64,000 nucleotides of DNA from Nocardia sp. BMG111209. Its GTDB lineage: Bacteria > Actinomycetota > Actinomycetes > Mycobacteriales > Mycobacteriaceae. Location: assembly GCF_000381925.1 (NCBI RefSeq), contig NZ_KB907310.1:496001-560000 (forward strand), given 5' to 3'. The first letter of the stretch is position 1, and each line of letters begins with the position of its first letter. The position numbers were made by a program, and so were the translations under genes. Below the pieces are notes generated by a model. That model saw only the letters and a list, made by a program, of their open reading frames with translations. It ran no database searches and was not told where the DNA came from. Positions 1-9,285 of this stretch are shown here, piece after piece.

Positions 1-329
1 CCGGCCACCGCGAGCGACCGCCACAGCACCTCCCCCTTACCCGGCACCGGCGGCACCCGCGGCAACGCCTGCTCGCGGGTGTACACGGTGGCGCCGGCCG
101 CGCGGGCGGCCGCCACGGTGCCGTCGGTGGAGCCGGAGTCGATGACGAGCAGTTCGTCGACCAGCGTGCCGACCAGCGGATGGATGGACGCGATCACCGC
201 ACCGACGGTCGCCTCCTCGTCCAGCGCCGGCAACACCACCGACACCCGCCGCTGTCCCTTGCGCTCGACGAGTTCGGGAACCGACCACGGCCGATCGAAC
301 CAGGTGGGTGTCCGGTGGACCACGGTCAT
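1..329 (-). CDS. gpgS: GpgS-like glycosyltransferase, N-terminal part (cut by window edge)
   Basis: Only about 109 N-terminal residues are present; the gene runs off the left edge. The translation shows a GT-A nucleotide-sugar fold: SVVLPALDEEATVGAVI, then DELLVIDSGSTDGTV, then REQALPRVPPVPGKGEVLWR. This order and wording closely match mycobacterial glucosyl-3-phosphoglycerate synthase, which transfers glucose to 3-phosphoglycerate as the first step of methylglucose lipopolysaccharide synthesis. The ATG at 329 has GGAGAGG eight bases upstream and overlaps the stop of the GT39 gene (ATGA). The family is clear; the exact acceptor cannot be judged from a fragment, and in this operon it could be a paralogue with another acceptor. 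Confidence 0.75.
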   Translation of the reverse strand, partial: MTVVHRTPTWFDRPWSVPELVERKGQRRVSVVLPALDEEATVGAVIASIHPLVGTLVDELLVIDSGSTDGTVAAARAAGATVYTREQALPRVPPVPGKGEVLWRSLAVA

Positions 330-2128
330 GATGAATACCTCTCCGGTGCAGGGGAATTCGGAACGGATCGGAGTCCGGGATCGAGTACGAGGGTGCTACG
401 GTCCCGCCACAGCACCGGCCACGGCCGCCGCGGCCGATCACAACGCCACACCGTGACACCGCGATCGATACCCGGGAAGCCGAGCGGATCGTCCAGCCGC
501 GCCACCGGGCGCACCGATTCGAAGGCGGTATCGAGGCCGGCGGCGTCGCCCGCGGTCACATACAGCACGGTGCGCGTATCGTCCGGTGGCGCACCGAAAT
601 AGGCGTAACCCCGATTCGGGCTGTACACCGGCGGCCGGGTGCCCAGCACGTCGATCGCGGCGGCCTGCCAATAGGTTTGCGCGACCACCACGGCAGTGTC
701 GCGGTCGGCCGGTGGTAGTTCGGCGTAGGCGCGGTCGACGGCGCCGACCAGCCCGGACCAGCCGGTCGTGCCGAAAGTGCGCATACGCGCGGACAATTCG
801 GCCTGGGTGTCGGTCGGCTGCCGCAGTCGCGAGATCGGTTGTGGCAGTAGCGTGACGACGGTCGCCGCGATCGCGACGGAGATCGCGACCACCGCCACTC
901 CGGTGATGCGAATTGTTCTGCGCGACAGTGCTTTCGGTGCCTCCATGCTCGTGGCCCGGCGTGTTGTCGCCGCCGCCACCATATCCGCCGGGCGGCGGTG
1001 CGTTCTCCGCCTCGCCGGAGCCGAGGTGCTCCGTGTTGCTCCCGGCCACAACACGGTTGCCGCTACCGCTCCGGCGGCGAACAGGACCGGGAAACAGGCG
1101 GTCAGGTAGTAGGGCCGTCCGCCCACGGCGATCACGAACAGCGTTTGCAGCAGCGTCGCGATTCCGAGGAACCGATACGGCCGGAAGTCGTTCCGCCACA
1201 ACAGGGCCCACAGGCCCAGCAACGCGAGCAATCCACCGAGCAGACCGGTGAGGATCGCCCACTGCACGGGCAGACCCGCCACGCCGCCGGTCGCGGCTCG
1301 CTGTTCGGTGCGGATGATCGCACCCATCGCCAACTGCGGCCAGCCGTGTCGCCGCTGCCATTCCACACCGGGTATCGCGGCGACCAGGACGATCGCCACA
1401 CCGGCCCAGAAGGCGCTGCGGCGCAACAGATCCCGTGGGCCGATCGCCGTCGCAGCTGCCACCAGCGCTGCCACCAGCACGAGGATCAGCAATTTCACCT
1501 GGACGTCGATCGCCACCACGATCGCCGCCGCCACCAGCAGCCGGTCCCGGCGTACTCGCGTCCAGCGCACCAGCAGCCAGATCACCGCCGCCCCCGCGGT
1601 GCTGTCGAGGGCGAAGGTCGAGAGGCTCGCCGCCTGGGTGATCAGGTACGGGCTGGTGGCGTAGCCGGCCGCCGCCAGCCACTGCGCCCGCCGCCGCCCA
1701 CCCAGCTCGCGAGCCGTCGCGGCGGCGAGCACCACCCCGGCCACTGCGGCGAGGATCGCCGGAAGTCGCAGCAGCACCAGCGATCCGGGGTCCACCGCGG
1801 CCGCGAGCCGCGCCAGCAGCGGGATCAGCGGCCCCTGATCGGCATAACCGGCCTGGAGATGCCGCCCTGCCGCGAGGAAATACAGCTCGTCCCCGAAGTA
1901 GTCGTAGCGAGCGCTTCGGACGAGCAGCACCAGCGCGGTCACTCCCGCGATCAGCGCCACCGGTCTCCAGGCTGGATCGGCGGGTTCCAGCTGTGCCGAA
2001 TCGATGGGTTTCGGCGGCGATGAAATATGTTGCCCGGCAACGCTCGAGGACGAATCCCGCTGGATCGCAGTGGGATTCGGACCGGTTGCGCCACACAGCG
2101 ACTCGGCCCCACCCGGCGCCGTGCTCAC
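326..2128 (-). CDS. GT39/ArnT-like membrane glycosyltransferase
   Basis: A 600-residue multi-spanning protein. Its first periplasmic loop carries the family signature YDYFGDELYFLAAGRHLQ followed by YADQGPLIPLLARLA, which fits the acidic catalytic loop of polyprenyl-phosphate-sugar-dependent GT-C enzymes. Several hydrophobic helices and a C-terminal soluble domain follow. The reading frame stays open upstream, but the GTG at 2128 is chosen because it overlaps the stop of the exporter gene (GTGA); residues upstream are arginine-rich shadow sequence. Its own stop overlaps the GpgS-like start. Role inferred: adding a sugar to a lipid or protein on the outer face of the membrane. The substrate is unknown. 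Confidence 0.8.
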   Translation of the reverse strand: MSTAPGGAESLCGATGPNPTAIQRDSSSSVAGQHISSPPKPIDSAQLEPADPAWRPVALIAGVTALVLLVRSARYDYFGDELYFLAAGRHLQAGYADQGPLIPLLARLAAAVDPGSLVLLRLPAILAAVAGVVLAAATARELGGRRRAQWLAAAGYATSPYLITQAASLSTFALDSTAGAAVIWLLVRWTRVRRDRLLVAAAIVVAIDVQVKLLILVLVAALVAAATAIGPRDLLRRSAFWAGVAIVLVAAIPGVEWQRRHGWPQLAMGAIIRTEQRAATGGVAGLPVQWAILTGLLGGLLALLGLWALLWRNDFRPYRFLGIATLLQTLFVIAVGGRPYYLTACFPVLFAAGAVAATVLWPGATRSTSAPARRRTHRRPADMVAAATTRRATSMEAPKALSRRTIRITGVAVVAISVAIAATVVTLLPQPISRLRQPTDTQAELSARMRTFGTTGWSGLVGAVDRAYAELPPADRDTAVVVAQTYWQAAAIDVLGTRPPVYSPNRGYAYFGAPPDDTRTVLYVTAGDAAGLDTAFESVRPVARLDDPLGFPGIDRGVTVWRCDRPRRPWPVLWRDRSTLVLDPGLRSVPNSPAPERYSS

Positions 2129-4359
2129 CGCGGCGCTCCCGGTCGCCGGGGCAAGACGAGGGTCAGCGCGGTGAGTAGGCTCGCGACGGCGGCGATGATC
2201 CACAACACCGTGACGCATGCCGACAGATAGGTCGGTGCCGTGGCCGCCGCCGAGACCGCCGCGTCGGTGGCGGCGCAACCTCGCCCGGCGAGCGTATGTT
2301 CCGGCGCGGCGAATGCGGCGTGTGCGCACCGGCCGAACTGCCCGACCGCGTCGGCACCGGTATCGGCAGGCGTTCCGGATACGGCGAGATGTTGCGTCAG
2401 CACCGTTTCGGCGCTCGCGACACCGGAACCCGTTGCGACACCGCCGAAGAACACGCTCCCCAGCGCCGCGGCGCCGATCGCACTGCCGAGCTGCTGCACT
2501 GTGGGCGCCAGTCCGGATGCGATCCCGGTCGACCGCTCACCCAATCCCGCCACCATGACGGCGGGCAACGGCGCGGCGAACCAGCCCATTCCGGCCCCCG
2601 CCAGCAATATCGGCACACTCAACGCATGGGTGTCGATACCCCCCGAGGACGGATGAACCGTGAGCGCCATCTGCGCCGTCGCTACCGCGAACAACGCGAT
2701 CCCGATGGTCAGCGCCCGAGAACCGCAGCGCGCCAACAGAATCGGTGAGGTGAGCGCCGCGACCAGCGCACCCAGCGCGAACGGCAACATCAGCCGGCCG
2801 GTCTCCCATGCCGAGAATCCCAGCCCCGACTGCGCGGTCACCGACACCGTCAGCAGCAGCGCCGCGAACAGCCCGTAGAACAGCAGCAGCAGGACCGACC
2901 CGATCCCGAATCCGCGATCACCGAACACCTCGGCGCTGACCAGCGGCGTCCCACCCCGCCGCGCGACCCGCCGCTGCTGCCCGGCGAATCCGGCCAGCAC
3001 CACCACCCCGAACACCAGCACCGCGACCGTCATCGGCGGCCACCCCGCCTGCTGCCCGGTGGTCAGCGGAAACAGCACCGCCAGCAGCCCGGTCGTCGAC
3101 AGCCCCGCACCCACCCAGTCGATCGGCACATACCCACGCGCGAATGCCTCGGTCTGCTGTGCCTTCGACTGCCCACGCGCGAATGCCTCGGCCCGCGGCG
3201 TCTTCGACCTCGCCGACGTCGAGTACGCGGCGTTCGACGCGGGTCGGCCGACCGCTTCGTCGGTGGTGCGGACCGGTGTCGTACGGGTGGTCTCGGTCCG
3301 TCCCGGCTGCTCGATGTCGCACTCCGGAGCCGGATCGTCCGCCCGCGACCATCGCACGGTGCCGTGGGTCTGTGCCCAGCGGGCGACGTCGGCGGCCTGT
3401 GCCCAGTGCGTGACGCCACAGGCGCGTGTCCATCGGTCGATCTCGTCGGCGAGTGCGCGCCGAGTGATACTCCCGGTCTGTGCCCACGCGGCGATGTCGT
3501 CGGCTTCCGCCCATCGAGGGGTTGCACCGGCCGGTGTCCGCCGAGCGGTATCCCGGATCCGTACCGGAAGCCGCGGAGCTTCGGCGGTGCGAGCGGGGCG
3601 GGGTGCGGGCCGAATGTTGTTGTCCGGAGCGGGTTGCCGGTGACCTGTAATGGAGACCGGTTGTCCTTGTCGGTTTTCGGGCCGGTGTCCGATGGGGGAC
3701 GGAATCGGGCTGCCGACGGGCGGGGCAGAATCGGGCTGCGACGAGATCCCTCCCGCACCGTCGGCGCGCAGATAGCGGGCCGCTGCCACCAGTGCGGCCG
3801 TGCCGATCGGCAGGTTCATGAGAAAGATTGCCCGCCAGCCCCATTCGAACGGGTTCGCGCTGACGATCAGCCCGCCCAACAGCGGTCCGGCCAGTCCCGC
3901 CAGCCCGGCGACCGCACCGTAGATGCCGAATATCATCGGGCGCCGCTGCGGTGCGAACGCCGCGGCCAGGATGGCGATGGTCTGCGCGGCCACCGCGGCG
4001 GCGCCCACGCCCTGGGCCGCGCGGCCGGCCACGAGTTCGAGTGGTGTGCGGGCGAGTCCGCACCCCAGCGAGGCCGCGGTGAACAGCGTCATACCGAGCA
4101 GGAACAGTCGGCGCCGGCCGAATCGGTCGCCGAGCCGGGCCGCGGTCAGGAGGGTGCAGGCGAAGGCCAGTCCGTACCCGGTCACCACGAACATCTGTAC
4201 CGTGCCGGTGGCCGACAGGTCCCGGGTCAGTACCGGTAGCGCGGTGTTGACGATGGTCAGGTCCAGCATCTGCACGAATACCGCGAGCAGGCACGCCGCC
4301 AGCGATCCCCAGGCCTGCCCACCGGGGGCGGCGGTGACCGTCGTGTCCTCGACGGCCAC
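2125..4359 (-). CDS. DHA2-type MFS exporter with large repeat-bearing loop
   Basis: A 744-residue EmrB/QacA-like major facilitator protein, against roughly 480-540 usual for the family. Residues 1-198 hold six helices with the motif A region RLGDRFGRRR and antiporter motif C (GAVAGLAGLAGPLLGG). Residues about 412-744 hold the remaining helices. In between, residues about 200-409 form a polar insert with seven consecutive 9-residue repeats (282-344) and a duplicated EAFARG stretch. The start is GTG at 4359, two bases after the acyltransferase stop. By position it is a candidate exporter of the product of the neighbouring acyl- and glycosyltransferases. Confidence 0.85.
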   Translation of the reverse strand: MAVEDTTVTAAPGGQAWGSLAACLLAVFVQMLDLTIVNTALPVLTRDLSATGTVQMFVVTGYGLAFACTLLTAARLGDRFGRRRLFLLGMTLFTAASLGCGLARTPLELVAGRAAQGVGAAAVAAQTIAILAAAFAPQRRPMIFGIYGAVAGLAGLAGPLLGGLIVSANPFEWGWRAIFLMNLPIGTAALVAAARYLRADGAGGISSQPDSAPPVGSPIPSPIGHRPENRQGQPVSITGHRQPAPDNNIRPAPRPARTAEAPRLPVRIRDTARRTPAGATPRWAEADDIAAWAQTGSITRRALADEIDRWTRACGVTHWAQAADVARWAQTHGTVRWSRADDPAPECDIEQPGRTETTRTTPVRTTDEAVGRPASNAAYSTSARSKTPRAEAFARGQSKAQQTEAFARGYVPIDWVGAGLSTTGLLAVLFPLTTGQQAGWPPMTVAVLVFGVVVLAGFAGQQRRVARRGGTPLVSAEVFGDRGFGIGSVLLLLFYGLFAALLLTVSVTAQSGLGFSAWETGRLMLPFALGALVAALTSPILLARCGSRALTIGIALFAVATAQMALTVHPSSGGIDTHALSVPILLAGAGMGWFAAPLPAVMVAGLGERSTGIASGLAPTVQQLGSAIGAAALGSVFFGGVATGSGVASAETVLTQHLAVSGTPADTGADAVGQFGRCAHAAFAAPEHTLAGRGCAATDAAVSAAATAPTYLSACVTVLWIIAAVASLLTALTLVLPRRPGAPR
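3328..3516 (-). repeat. Seven tandem 27-bp repeats inside the exporter gene
   Basis: Residues 282-344 of the exporter split exactly into seven nonamers: RWAEADDIA, AWAQTGSIT, RRALADEID, RWTRACGVT, HWAQAADVA, RWAQTHGTV and RWSRADDPA. Tryptophan at position 2, a small residue at 3 and an aliphatic residue near 8 recur. On the + strand this appears as a recurring tgtgcccagcgg-like 27-bp period. The reading frame is kept, so the array is translated. It lies in the cytoplasmic loop expected between helices 6 and 7. Confidence 0.8.
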
Positions 4360-4361
4360 GA

Positions 4362-5780
4362 TCAGGCGCCGACGGGCAGCGCGTAGTCACCGTCGCCGGC
4401 GACGGTGGTGATGATCGAGGTCAGCGTCTTGATGTAGCGCTCGATCGACTCGTGCGCCTCGTCGGTGTCGGGGAACAGCAGGCTCAGCTGGGTCACGTCG
4501 AGGAACCGGTTGACCCAGACGTACACCTCGTTCGCGGCGGCGCGATTGGCGAACATCCCGCCATTGATCCGATCGAACATATCCGCGCCCGCGATCTTGC
4601 GGACGTCGACGTAGGACAGCATCATCGCCACCCAGCCCGGCCGCACCCGGATCCCCAGGTCGGGTACGGCGAGTTCCAGCACCCGATGCGGTGACACGTC
4701 GGCCAGGCCGCGTGCCCGGTCGGCGGCCTCCTGCGCGCCGGCGACGAGCGTGGCGAAGGTGGCCTCGGCCGGTACGTCGAAGGCGACCGGCACCAGATTG
4801 GTGAAGTAGCCGACCGAGCCGTTCTCCCCGGGAGTGCGGCGGGTGTTGGCCGGGGTCAGCACGAAATGCCAGTCGTTGCCGGTCAATTCGGCCTCGGCGA
4901 GGGCCAGCGCCGCGAACAGTCCGCCGACGAAGCGGCCGCCGTGGTCGTCGCAGGCCTGCTCGAAGCGCAGCGCGTCGGATTCGGTGAACAGCGGCATGGT
5001 GATCTGGGCGCCGCGGTGGTATCCGGCGGCTCCGGCCGGTCCGAGGTAGAGCGGGAAGGTCGGCATGTCACCGCCGTTGCGCTGCAACAGCTTCAGCCAG
5101 GTGTCCACCTCCGGCGACAGTGCGGTCAGCCGGGTGTTGTCGGCGCGCTCGCGCAGGCAGTAGTCCAGGTGCCCGTCCACCGGGTCCAGTGCCATTGGTG
5201 CGCCGGACAATTCACCGCCGTAGAGCATCAGCAGATCCATACAGGTCAGCGCCTGCGCGACCCCGTCGGTGTGCAGATGATCGACCGCCGCGTACACCGT
5301 GAACGACTCCGCGCGGGCGATCACCCCGAAGCTGAAGCAATCCCAGTGCAGCGCATCGGGTGTCGTGTCCTGCACATGGCGGCGGAGGTCCTCCGCGTCG
5401 GCGAACTCGCCGTGATCGGCGGGAATCAACTCGATCTGCGCGGCATCGACCACGTGCCGGATCACCCGGCCGTCGTCCTCGACCGCGAATCGGCTCGCGA
5501 AGGTGTCGTGGCGGCGCACGAAGGCGGTGACCGCCCGCGTCATCGCGGAAAGGTCCGGCTCACCCGGAATGTCGAACGAGACCATGCACAACCGCGACGC
5601 CCGATGCCCGGCGCGAGCGGTGCGGTGGGAAGTGCGCAGATACTCCTGCTGCTGATACGTCGGCGGGGCCGGATGCACCGGTGCGGTCGCCATCGCCTCC
5701 CGCGCCTGTGGCGATACGCGCCAGCCGGTGAGCCGGCCCGGCTGCGGATGCCAGTCGTCGAAGAAGCCGAAATTGACCAT
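4362..5780 (-). CDS. PapA-type condensation-domain acyltransferase
   Basis: A 472-residue protein of the polyketide-associated acyltransferase family, which esterifies trehalose or other polyols with acyl-CoA-derived chains in mycobacterial sulfolipid and polyacyltrehalose pathways. The condensation-domain motif HxxxDG is present as HLHTDG, preceded by HWDCFSFGVI, a stretch also typical of mycobacterial PapA1/A2/A3. The N-terminal DWHPQPGRLTGWRVSP also matches that family. The ATG at 5780 has GAGGGT six bases upstream. It heads the leftward operon with the exporter, GT39 and GpgS-like genes. Acyl acceptor and donor are not visible; a glycolipid is the obvious inference. Confidence 0.85.
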   Translation of the reverse strand: MVNFGFFDDWHPQPGRLTGWRVSPQAREAMATAPVHPAPPTYQQQEYLRTSHRTARAGHRASRLCMVSFDIPGEPDLSAMTRAVTAFVRRHDTFASRFAVEDDGRVIRHVVDAAQIELIPADHGEFADAEDLRRHVQDTTPDALHWDCFSFGVIARAESFTVYAAVDHLHTDGVAQALTCMDLLMLYGGELSGAPMALDPVDGHLDYCLRERADNTRLTALSPEVDTWLKLLQRNGGDMPTFPLYLGPAGAAGYHRGAQITMPLFTESDALRFEQACDDHGGRFVGGLFAALALAEAELTGNDWHFVLTPANTRRTPGENGSVGYFTNLVPVAFDVPAEATFATLVAGAQEAADRARGLADVSPHRVLELAVPDLGIRVRPGWVAMMLSYVDVRKIAGADMFDRINGGMFANRAAANEVYVWVNRFLDVTQLSLLFPDTDEAHESIERYIKTLTSIITTVAGDGDYALPVGA

Positions 5781-6040
5781 GAGTACCCTCGATTCACAGC
5801 GGATGCACAGCTGCCGGAGACCGACTGCGGCGGTCGACGACCGGACGGCACGGCGACCGGGTTATCAGTGAACGGCAGTCACCGGATCTCCGGCCATGCC
5901 TGCGGCGGAATTATGTGAACATTTCCAGCCCGTCGCCGATGCGGTGGCACGAAATCCAATCCTGCGCGAGGCCCCCTGTCGCCCTTCGCCGTTCGTCGGT
6001 ACCGTCGCCGTGGAATCGGTCGGTAAGCCGGGAGGCGCAG

Positions 6041-7087
6041 GTGGGCAGATATATTCGCAGCCGGACCGGCACGGTGCTGACCTCGCTGCTCGCGCTCGCC
6101 CTCGCCGGCGCGGCCACCGCGAGCGCCGACCCCGTCCCCACCCCGATCGCCGCGCTGACCGCCGCCGCGCGGCCCGCCGTCGACGGTTCCCGCCTCACCG
6201 GCATCGCCGAGGGCCCCGGCCGCATGGTCGACATCGAGGTGTACTCGGCCGCGATGAACGCCACCATCACCGTGAAAGTGCTTCGCGCTGTGGACGATTC
6301 GAGGCCAGCGCCGGTGCTGTACCTGTTGAACGGCGCCAACGGCGGCACCGACGGTTCCAGCTGGACCCAGCAGACCGACATCGCCGACTTCTTCGCCGAC
6401 AAACAGGCCACCCTCGTGATCCCGATGGGCGGCCGCGGCAGCTATTTCACCGACTGGCAGACCGACGACCCCGTCCTGGGCCGCCAGCGCTGGACCACCT
6501 TCCTCACCCGCGAACTACCCCCGGTGATCGACTCCACCTTCCACGGCACCGGCGCGAACGCCATCGCCGGCATCTCGATGGCCGGCACCTCGGTGTTCCA
6601 ACTGGCCCTCGCCGCTCCCGGCCTCTACCAGGCCCTCGGCTCCTACAGCGGCTGCGCCCAGACCAGCACCCCCGAGGGGGAGGTCTTCGTGGCCGCGGTG
6701 GTCAGCCGCTGGTCCGGGAACACCATGAACATGTGGGGCCCCTTCGGCGGCCCCACCTGGGCCGCCAACGATCCCTATCTGCATGCCGACCGCCTGCGCG
6801 GCACCGCTATCTACGTCTCCTCCGGCACCGGCCTGGCCGGCCCCCTGGACACCCTCGACGGTCCCGGCATCAACGGGAACCCCGGCAAACTGATCGCGCA
6901 ACTGACCTCCGGCGGCATCCTGGACGCCGTCACCAACCAGTGTTCGCACGCCTTCCAGGCGCGGCTGGACGACCTGAACATCCCGGCCACCTTCGTCTTC
7001 CGAACCCTCGGCACCCACTCCTGGGGCTATTGGCAACAGGATCTGCACGACTCCTGGCCCCTGTTCAGCGCCGCCCTCGGCGGCTGA
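6041..7087 (+). CDS. Secreted mycolyltransferase (antigen 85-like)
   Basis: 348 residues with a signal peptide (hydrophobic run LTSLLALALAGAATASA, cleavage near ASA-DP). The alpha/beta-hydrolase fold has the nucleophile motif GISMAG and a C-terminal catalytic His in THSWGYWQ. YLLNGANGG and the MW.PFGG region are characteristic of Ag85/Fbp mycolyltransferases, which transfer mycolic acids between trehalose and arabinogalactan outside the membrane. GTG at 6041 is preferred over in-frame starts upstream because GGAGG lies five bases before it and the signal peptide follows directly. It diverges from papA, with 260 bp between the two start codons for both promoters. Confidence 0.88.
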   Translation: MGRYIRSRTGTVLTSLLALALAGAATASADPVPTPIAALTAAARPAVDGSRLTGIAEGPGRMVDIEVYSAAMNATITVKVLRAVDDSRPAPVLYLLNGANGGTDGSSWTQQTDIADFFADKQATLVIPMGGRGSYFTDWQTDDPVLGRQRWTTFLTRELPPVIDSTFHGTGANAIAGISMAGTSVFQLALAAPGLYQALGSYSGCAQTSTPEGEVFVAAVVSRWSGNTMNMWGPFGGPTWAANDPYLHADRLRGTAIYVSSGTGLAGPLDTLDGPGINGNPGKLIAQLTSGGILDAVTNQCSHAFQARLDDLNIPATFVFRTLGTHSWGYWQQDLHDSWPLFSAALGG

Positions 7088-7222
7088 ATCCGCAATTCGC
7101 CGCTACGACAGGCGATTCGGGCAGTGCCGCGGCCACCTCGCGTCGGCCGCGGCACCTCGGAGAGGCCGGCGGCGCCGCCGTGCGCGGATGGTCGCGGTCG
7201 GCGCCGATGTCTCGAACCGGTG

Positions 7223-8071
7223 TTACTTCGCGGAGGTGTGCAGGTCGCCGAACACCGCGTAGCCGTCGCCGCCGGAAGTCAGGTCGGTGACCTGAATGCG
7301 AAGCCGCAAGGGATGGTCGAAGTCGACGTGGATCGGGACGGTGTCGCCGAGTTTGACGGCAGTGTCCGATACGAGGACACCGTCGGCGTAGATCTGGAAC
7401 TGCATGGACATACCGGACGGTGTCGCATCGTCGCGAACGCCGATGGTGGTATCCAGGTGAATGTATTTCCGGCCCAGATTGTATTCGACGAAGCCCAGCC
7501 GGTGTGCCTGCGGTTCGACCATGACCGAGCGGGTGAAGGTGGTGCCGGATACCTCCGCCGGGCCGGTGTCGAAGCTGTAGTAGGTCGCACCGTCGAGTTT
7601 CTTTCCGTCCATCACATACAGCACGTCGGGAAATTCCGTGCCCGACAACCCGGTCGTGGCTGTCGTGGAGCGGGTCGCGGTCGTCGTCGGCGAGGACGAC
7701 GCGGCGGTGGTGCCGGTCGCGGGCGGGGTGGTGGTGGGGGCCAGGACGGTCGTGACCACGGTCGGTTTGGCCGCCTGCGAATGCGAGCGGTCCACGAGGA
7801 CGATCGCGACGGCGACGGCGAGAATGACCAGTGCGCCACCGAATGCGGCGGGCGCCGCGAATCGCTTCCACCGGCGGGTGCCGTCGGTGAGGGCGGGCAG
7901 ATCGGAGAGCACCGCGTCGATCTGCGACTGGGTCGTGGCGGCCTGAATGCGCGCGGATCTCTGGTCGAATTCCGCGAAGGTGATCCGGTCCGCGCCGAGG
8001 TGCTGCTCGAGCAGATTCAGCGCATTCTGACGTTCGGTGATTCCGATTCGGGGTTGGGGATTTTCATCCAT
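7223..8071 (-). CDS. DUF1707 membrane protein with NPCBM-like outer domain
   Basis: 282 residues. Residues 5-60 look like a DUF1707/SHOCT-type helical domain (RIGITERQNALNLLEQHLGA, then AEFDQRSARIQAA). One membrane helix lies at about 73-93, then a Thr/Pro-rich linker. Residues about 145-282 form a beta-rich domain of NPCBM (carbohydrate-binding-module-like) type with VEYNLGRKYIHLDTTIGVRD. That C-terminal domain is clearly homologous to the C terminus of the upstream SEFIR protein. It is the last gene of the leftward cluster, 37 bp after the SEFIR stop. Predicted: inner domain in the cytosol, NPCBM-like domain outside the cell. Function unknown. Confidence 0.7.
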   Translation of the reverse strand: MDENPQPRIGITERQNALNLLEQHLGADRITFAEFDQRSARIQAATTQSQIDAVLSDLPALTDGTRRWKRFAAPAAFGGALVILAVAVAIVLVDRSHSQAAKPTVVTTVLAPTTTPPATGTTAASSSPTTTATRSTTATTGLSGTEFPDVLYVMDGKKLDGATYYSFDTGPAEVSGTTFTRSVMVEPQAHRLGFVEYNLGRKYIHLDTTIGVRDDATPSGMSMQFQIYADGVLVSDTAVKLGDTVPIHVDFDHPLRLRIQVTDLTSGGDGYAVFGDLHTSAK

Positions 8072-8108
8072 GCTGACAAGCCCAACGTTCTCTTGTAGTT
8101 GACAGTGC

Positions 8109-9218
8109 TCATTCGAACAGGGTCGGATCGCCCCACGCGAGTTCGGGGAGACGGGTCGAACGACCCATCACCGCAACGGCTCCCGCCAGCATCGGATTCT
8201 GGACCGTATCCGGCCGGTAGGCGACCATGCGCAGGCGGAGTACGCGTTCGACGTTGTAATTGATCCGGACCGGTGCGCCGTAGCCCACCCGGACCTGTTG
8301 CTGCGGTTCGTTGTCCAGGAAGACCTGGAAGTAGCCGATCTGATTCGCGTCGGTGGCGCTGTCGAGAATGCCGACCACGGTTTCGAATTCGTGGTATCGG
8401 CGGCCCAGGGTGTACTCGACCGCGCTGCGCGGATCACCGCAGAAGACGTTGCAGCGGTGCACGATACTGTTGCCGTAGTGTTCGGCATCCAGATCCGCGC
8501 CGCCGAACGTCAGGTCGGCTCCGATCTGGGAGGGTTGCAGCACCGAGGTCAGCAGTCGCGCCTTCCGGCGTACCGGGCCCGAAATCGCCGGTGCGGCAGT
8601 CTTTCCGGCGTAGGGCGAGCCGACCCAGGTGCCGCGCGCCGGCATCGGATGTTCGCCCTCGCCGGTGATCGCCACGAGCAGATCCGTGATGCTGTCGACG
8701 GTGAATTCGTCGATCACGTAATGAGTGGCGGAATAACCCGTGAGGAATACGGGGATCTCGTCGATGGACCGCCCGGGCAGCACCACGGGAAGAATCCGCC
8801 TGGTCTGTTCGATCAGGTTCCGGGTGAGTTCGTTGCGCAGTATCGCCGCCTCGAACTGCGCGCCGCGCCCCTCCTCCGGCGGTGCGAATCCGTCGGCGCG
8901 CTTCTTGTAATCGGGTGAGGCGATGACCAGGATGAAATCCGCACGGGTGAGCTGATCAATCGCCCAGCCGGACCAGTCGCGTCGCTGATTGTCGTACCAG
9001 GTGTCCAGATGGACGTCGAGGCCGGCGTCCTCGCGGAGAAATGTGGCGAACCGGCGGACCAGTTCCTTGTGTTCCGGAGAGTCGTGAGAATAAGTAACGA
9101 ATACGCGCGGCGCTTCGCCGCCCCCCTCGGACAAATTCCGTTGCCCCACACTCAATTCGTCCGTCCTCGATACCGAGCGATCGTCGTCCTGCGAGCAGCC
9201 TACGCTGCGGTCGTACAT
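8109..9218 (-). CDS. SEFIR-domain protein with NPCBM-like C-terminal domain
   Basis: 369 residues, no signal peptide. Residues 37-185 are a SEFIR (TIR-related) domain: PRVFVTYSHDSPEHKE, then LDVHLDTWYDNQ, a DWSGW turn, and ADFILVIASPDYKKRADG. After a linker, residues about 215-369 repeat the NPCBM-like fold of the neighbouring membrane protein (VEYTLGRRYHEFETVVGILD; FQVFLDNEPQQ; VLRLRMVAY). Bacterial SEFIR domains are known in signalling and in anti-phage immunity. The ATG at 9218 has GAGGG six bases upstream. Whether this SEFIR is an enzyme or an adaptor cannot be told from sequence. Confidence 0.8.
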   Translation of the reverse strand: MYDRSVGCSQDDDRSVSRTDELSVGQRNLSEGGGEAPRVFVTYSHDSPEHKELVRRFATFLREDAGLDVHLDTWYDNQRRDWSGWAIDQLTRADFILVIASPDYKKRADGFAPPEEGRGAQFEAAILRNELTRNLIEQTRRILPVVLPGRSIDEIPVFLTGYSATHYVIDEFTVDSITDLLVAITGEGEHPMPARGTWVGSPYAGKTAAPAISGPVRRKARLLTSVLQPSQIGADLTFGGADLDAEHYGNSIVHRCNVFCGDPRSAVEYTLGRRYHEFETVVGILDSATDANQIGYFQVFLDNEPQQQVRVGYGAPVRINYNVERVLRLRMVAYRPDTVQNPMLAGAVAVMGRSTRLPELAWGDPTLFE

Positions 9219-9285
9219 CGGAAACCCTCATGATCCATTCGGTCGGATTTGTCGGGAAAGTGCATTGCGGTAATGGATTTCGTGC

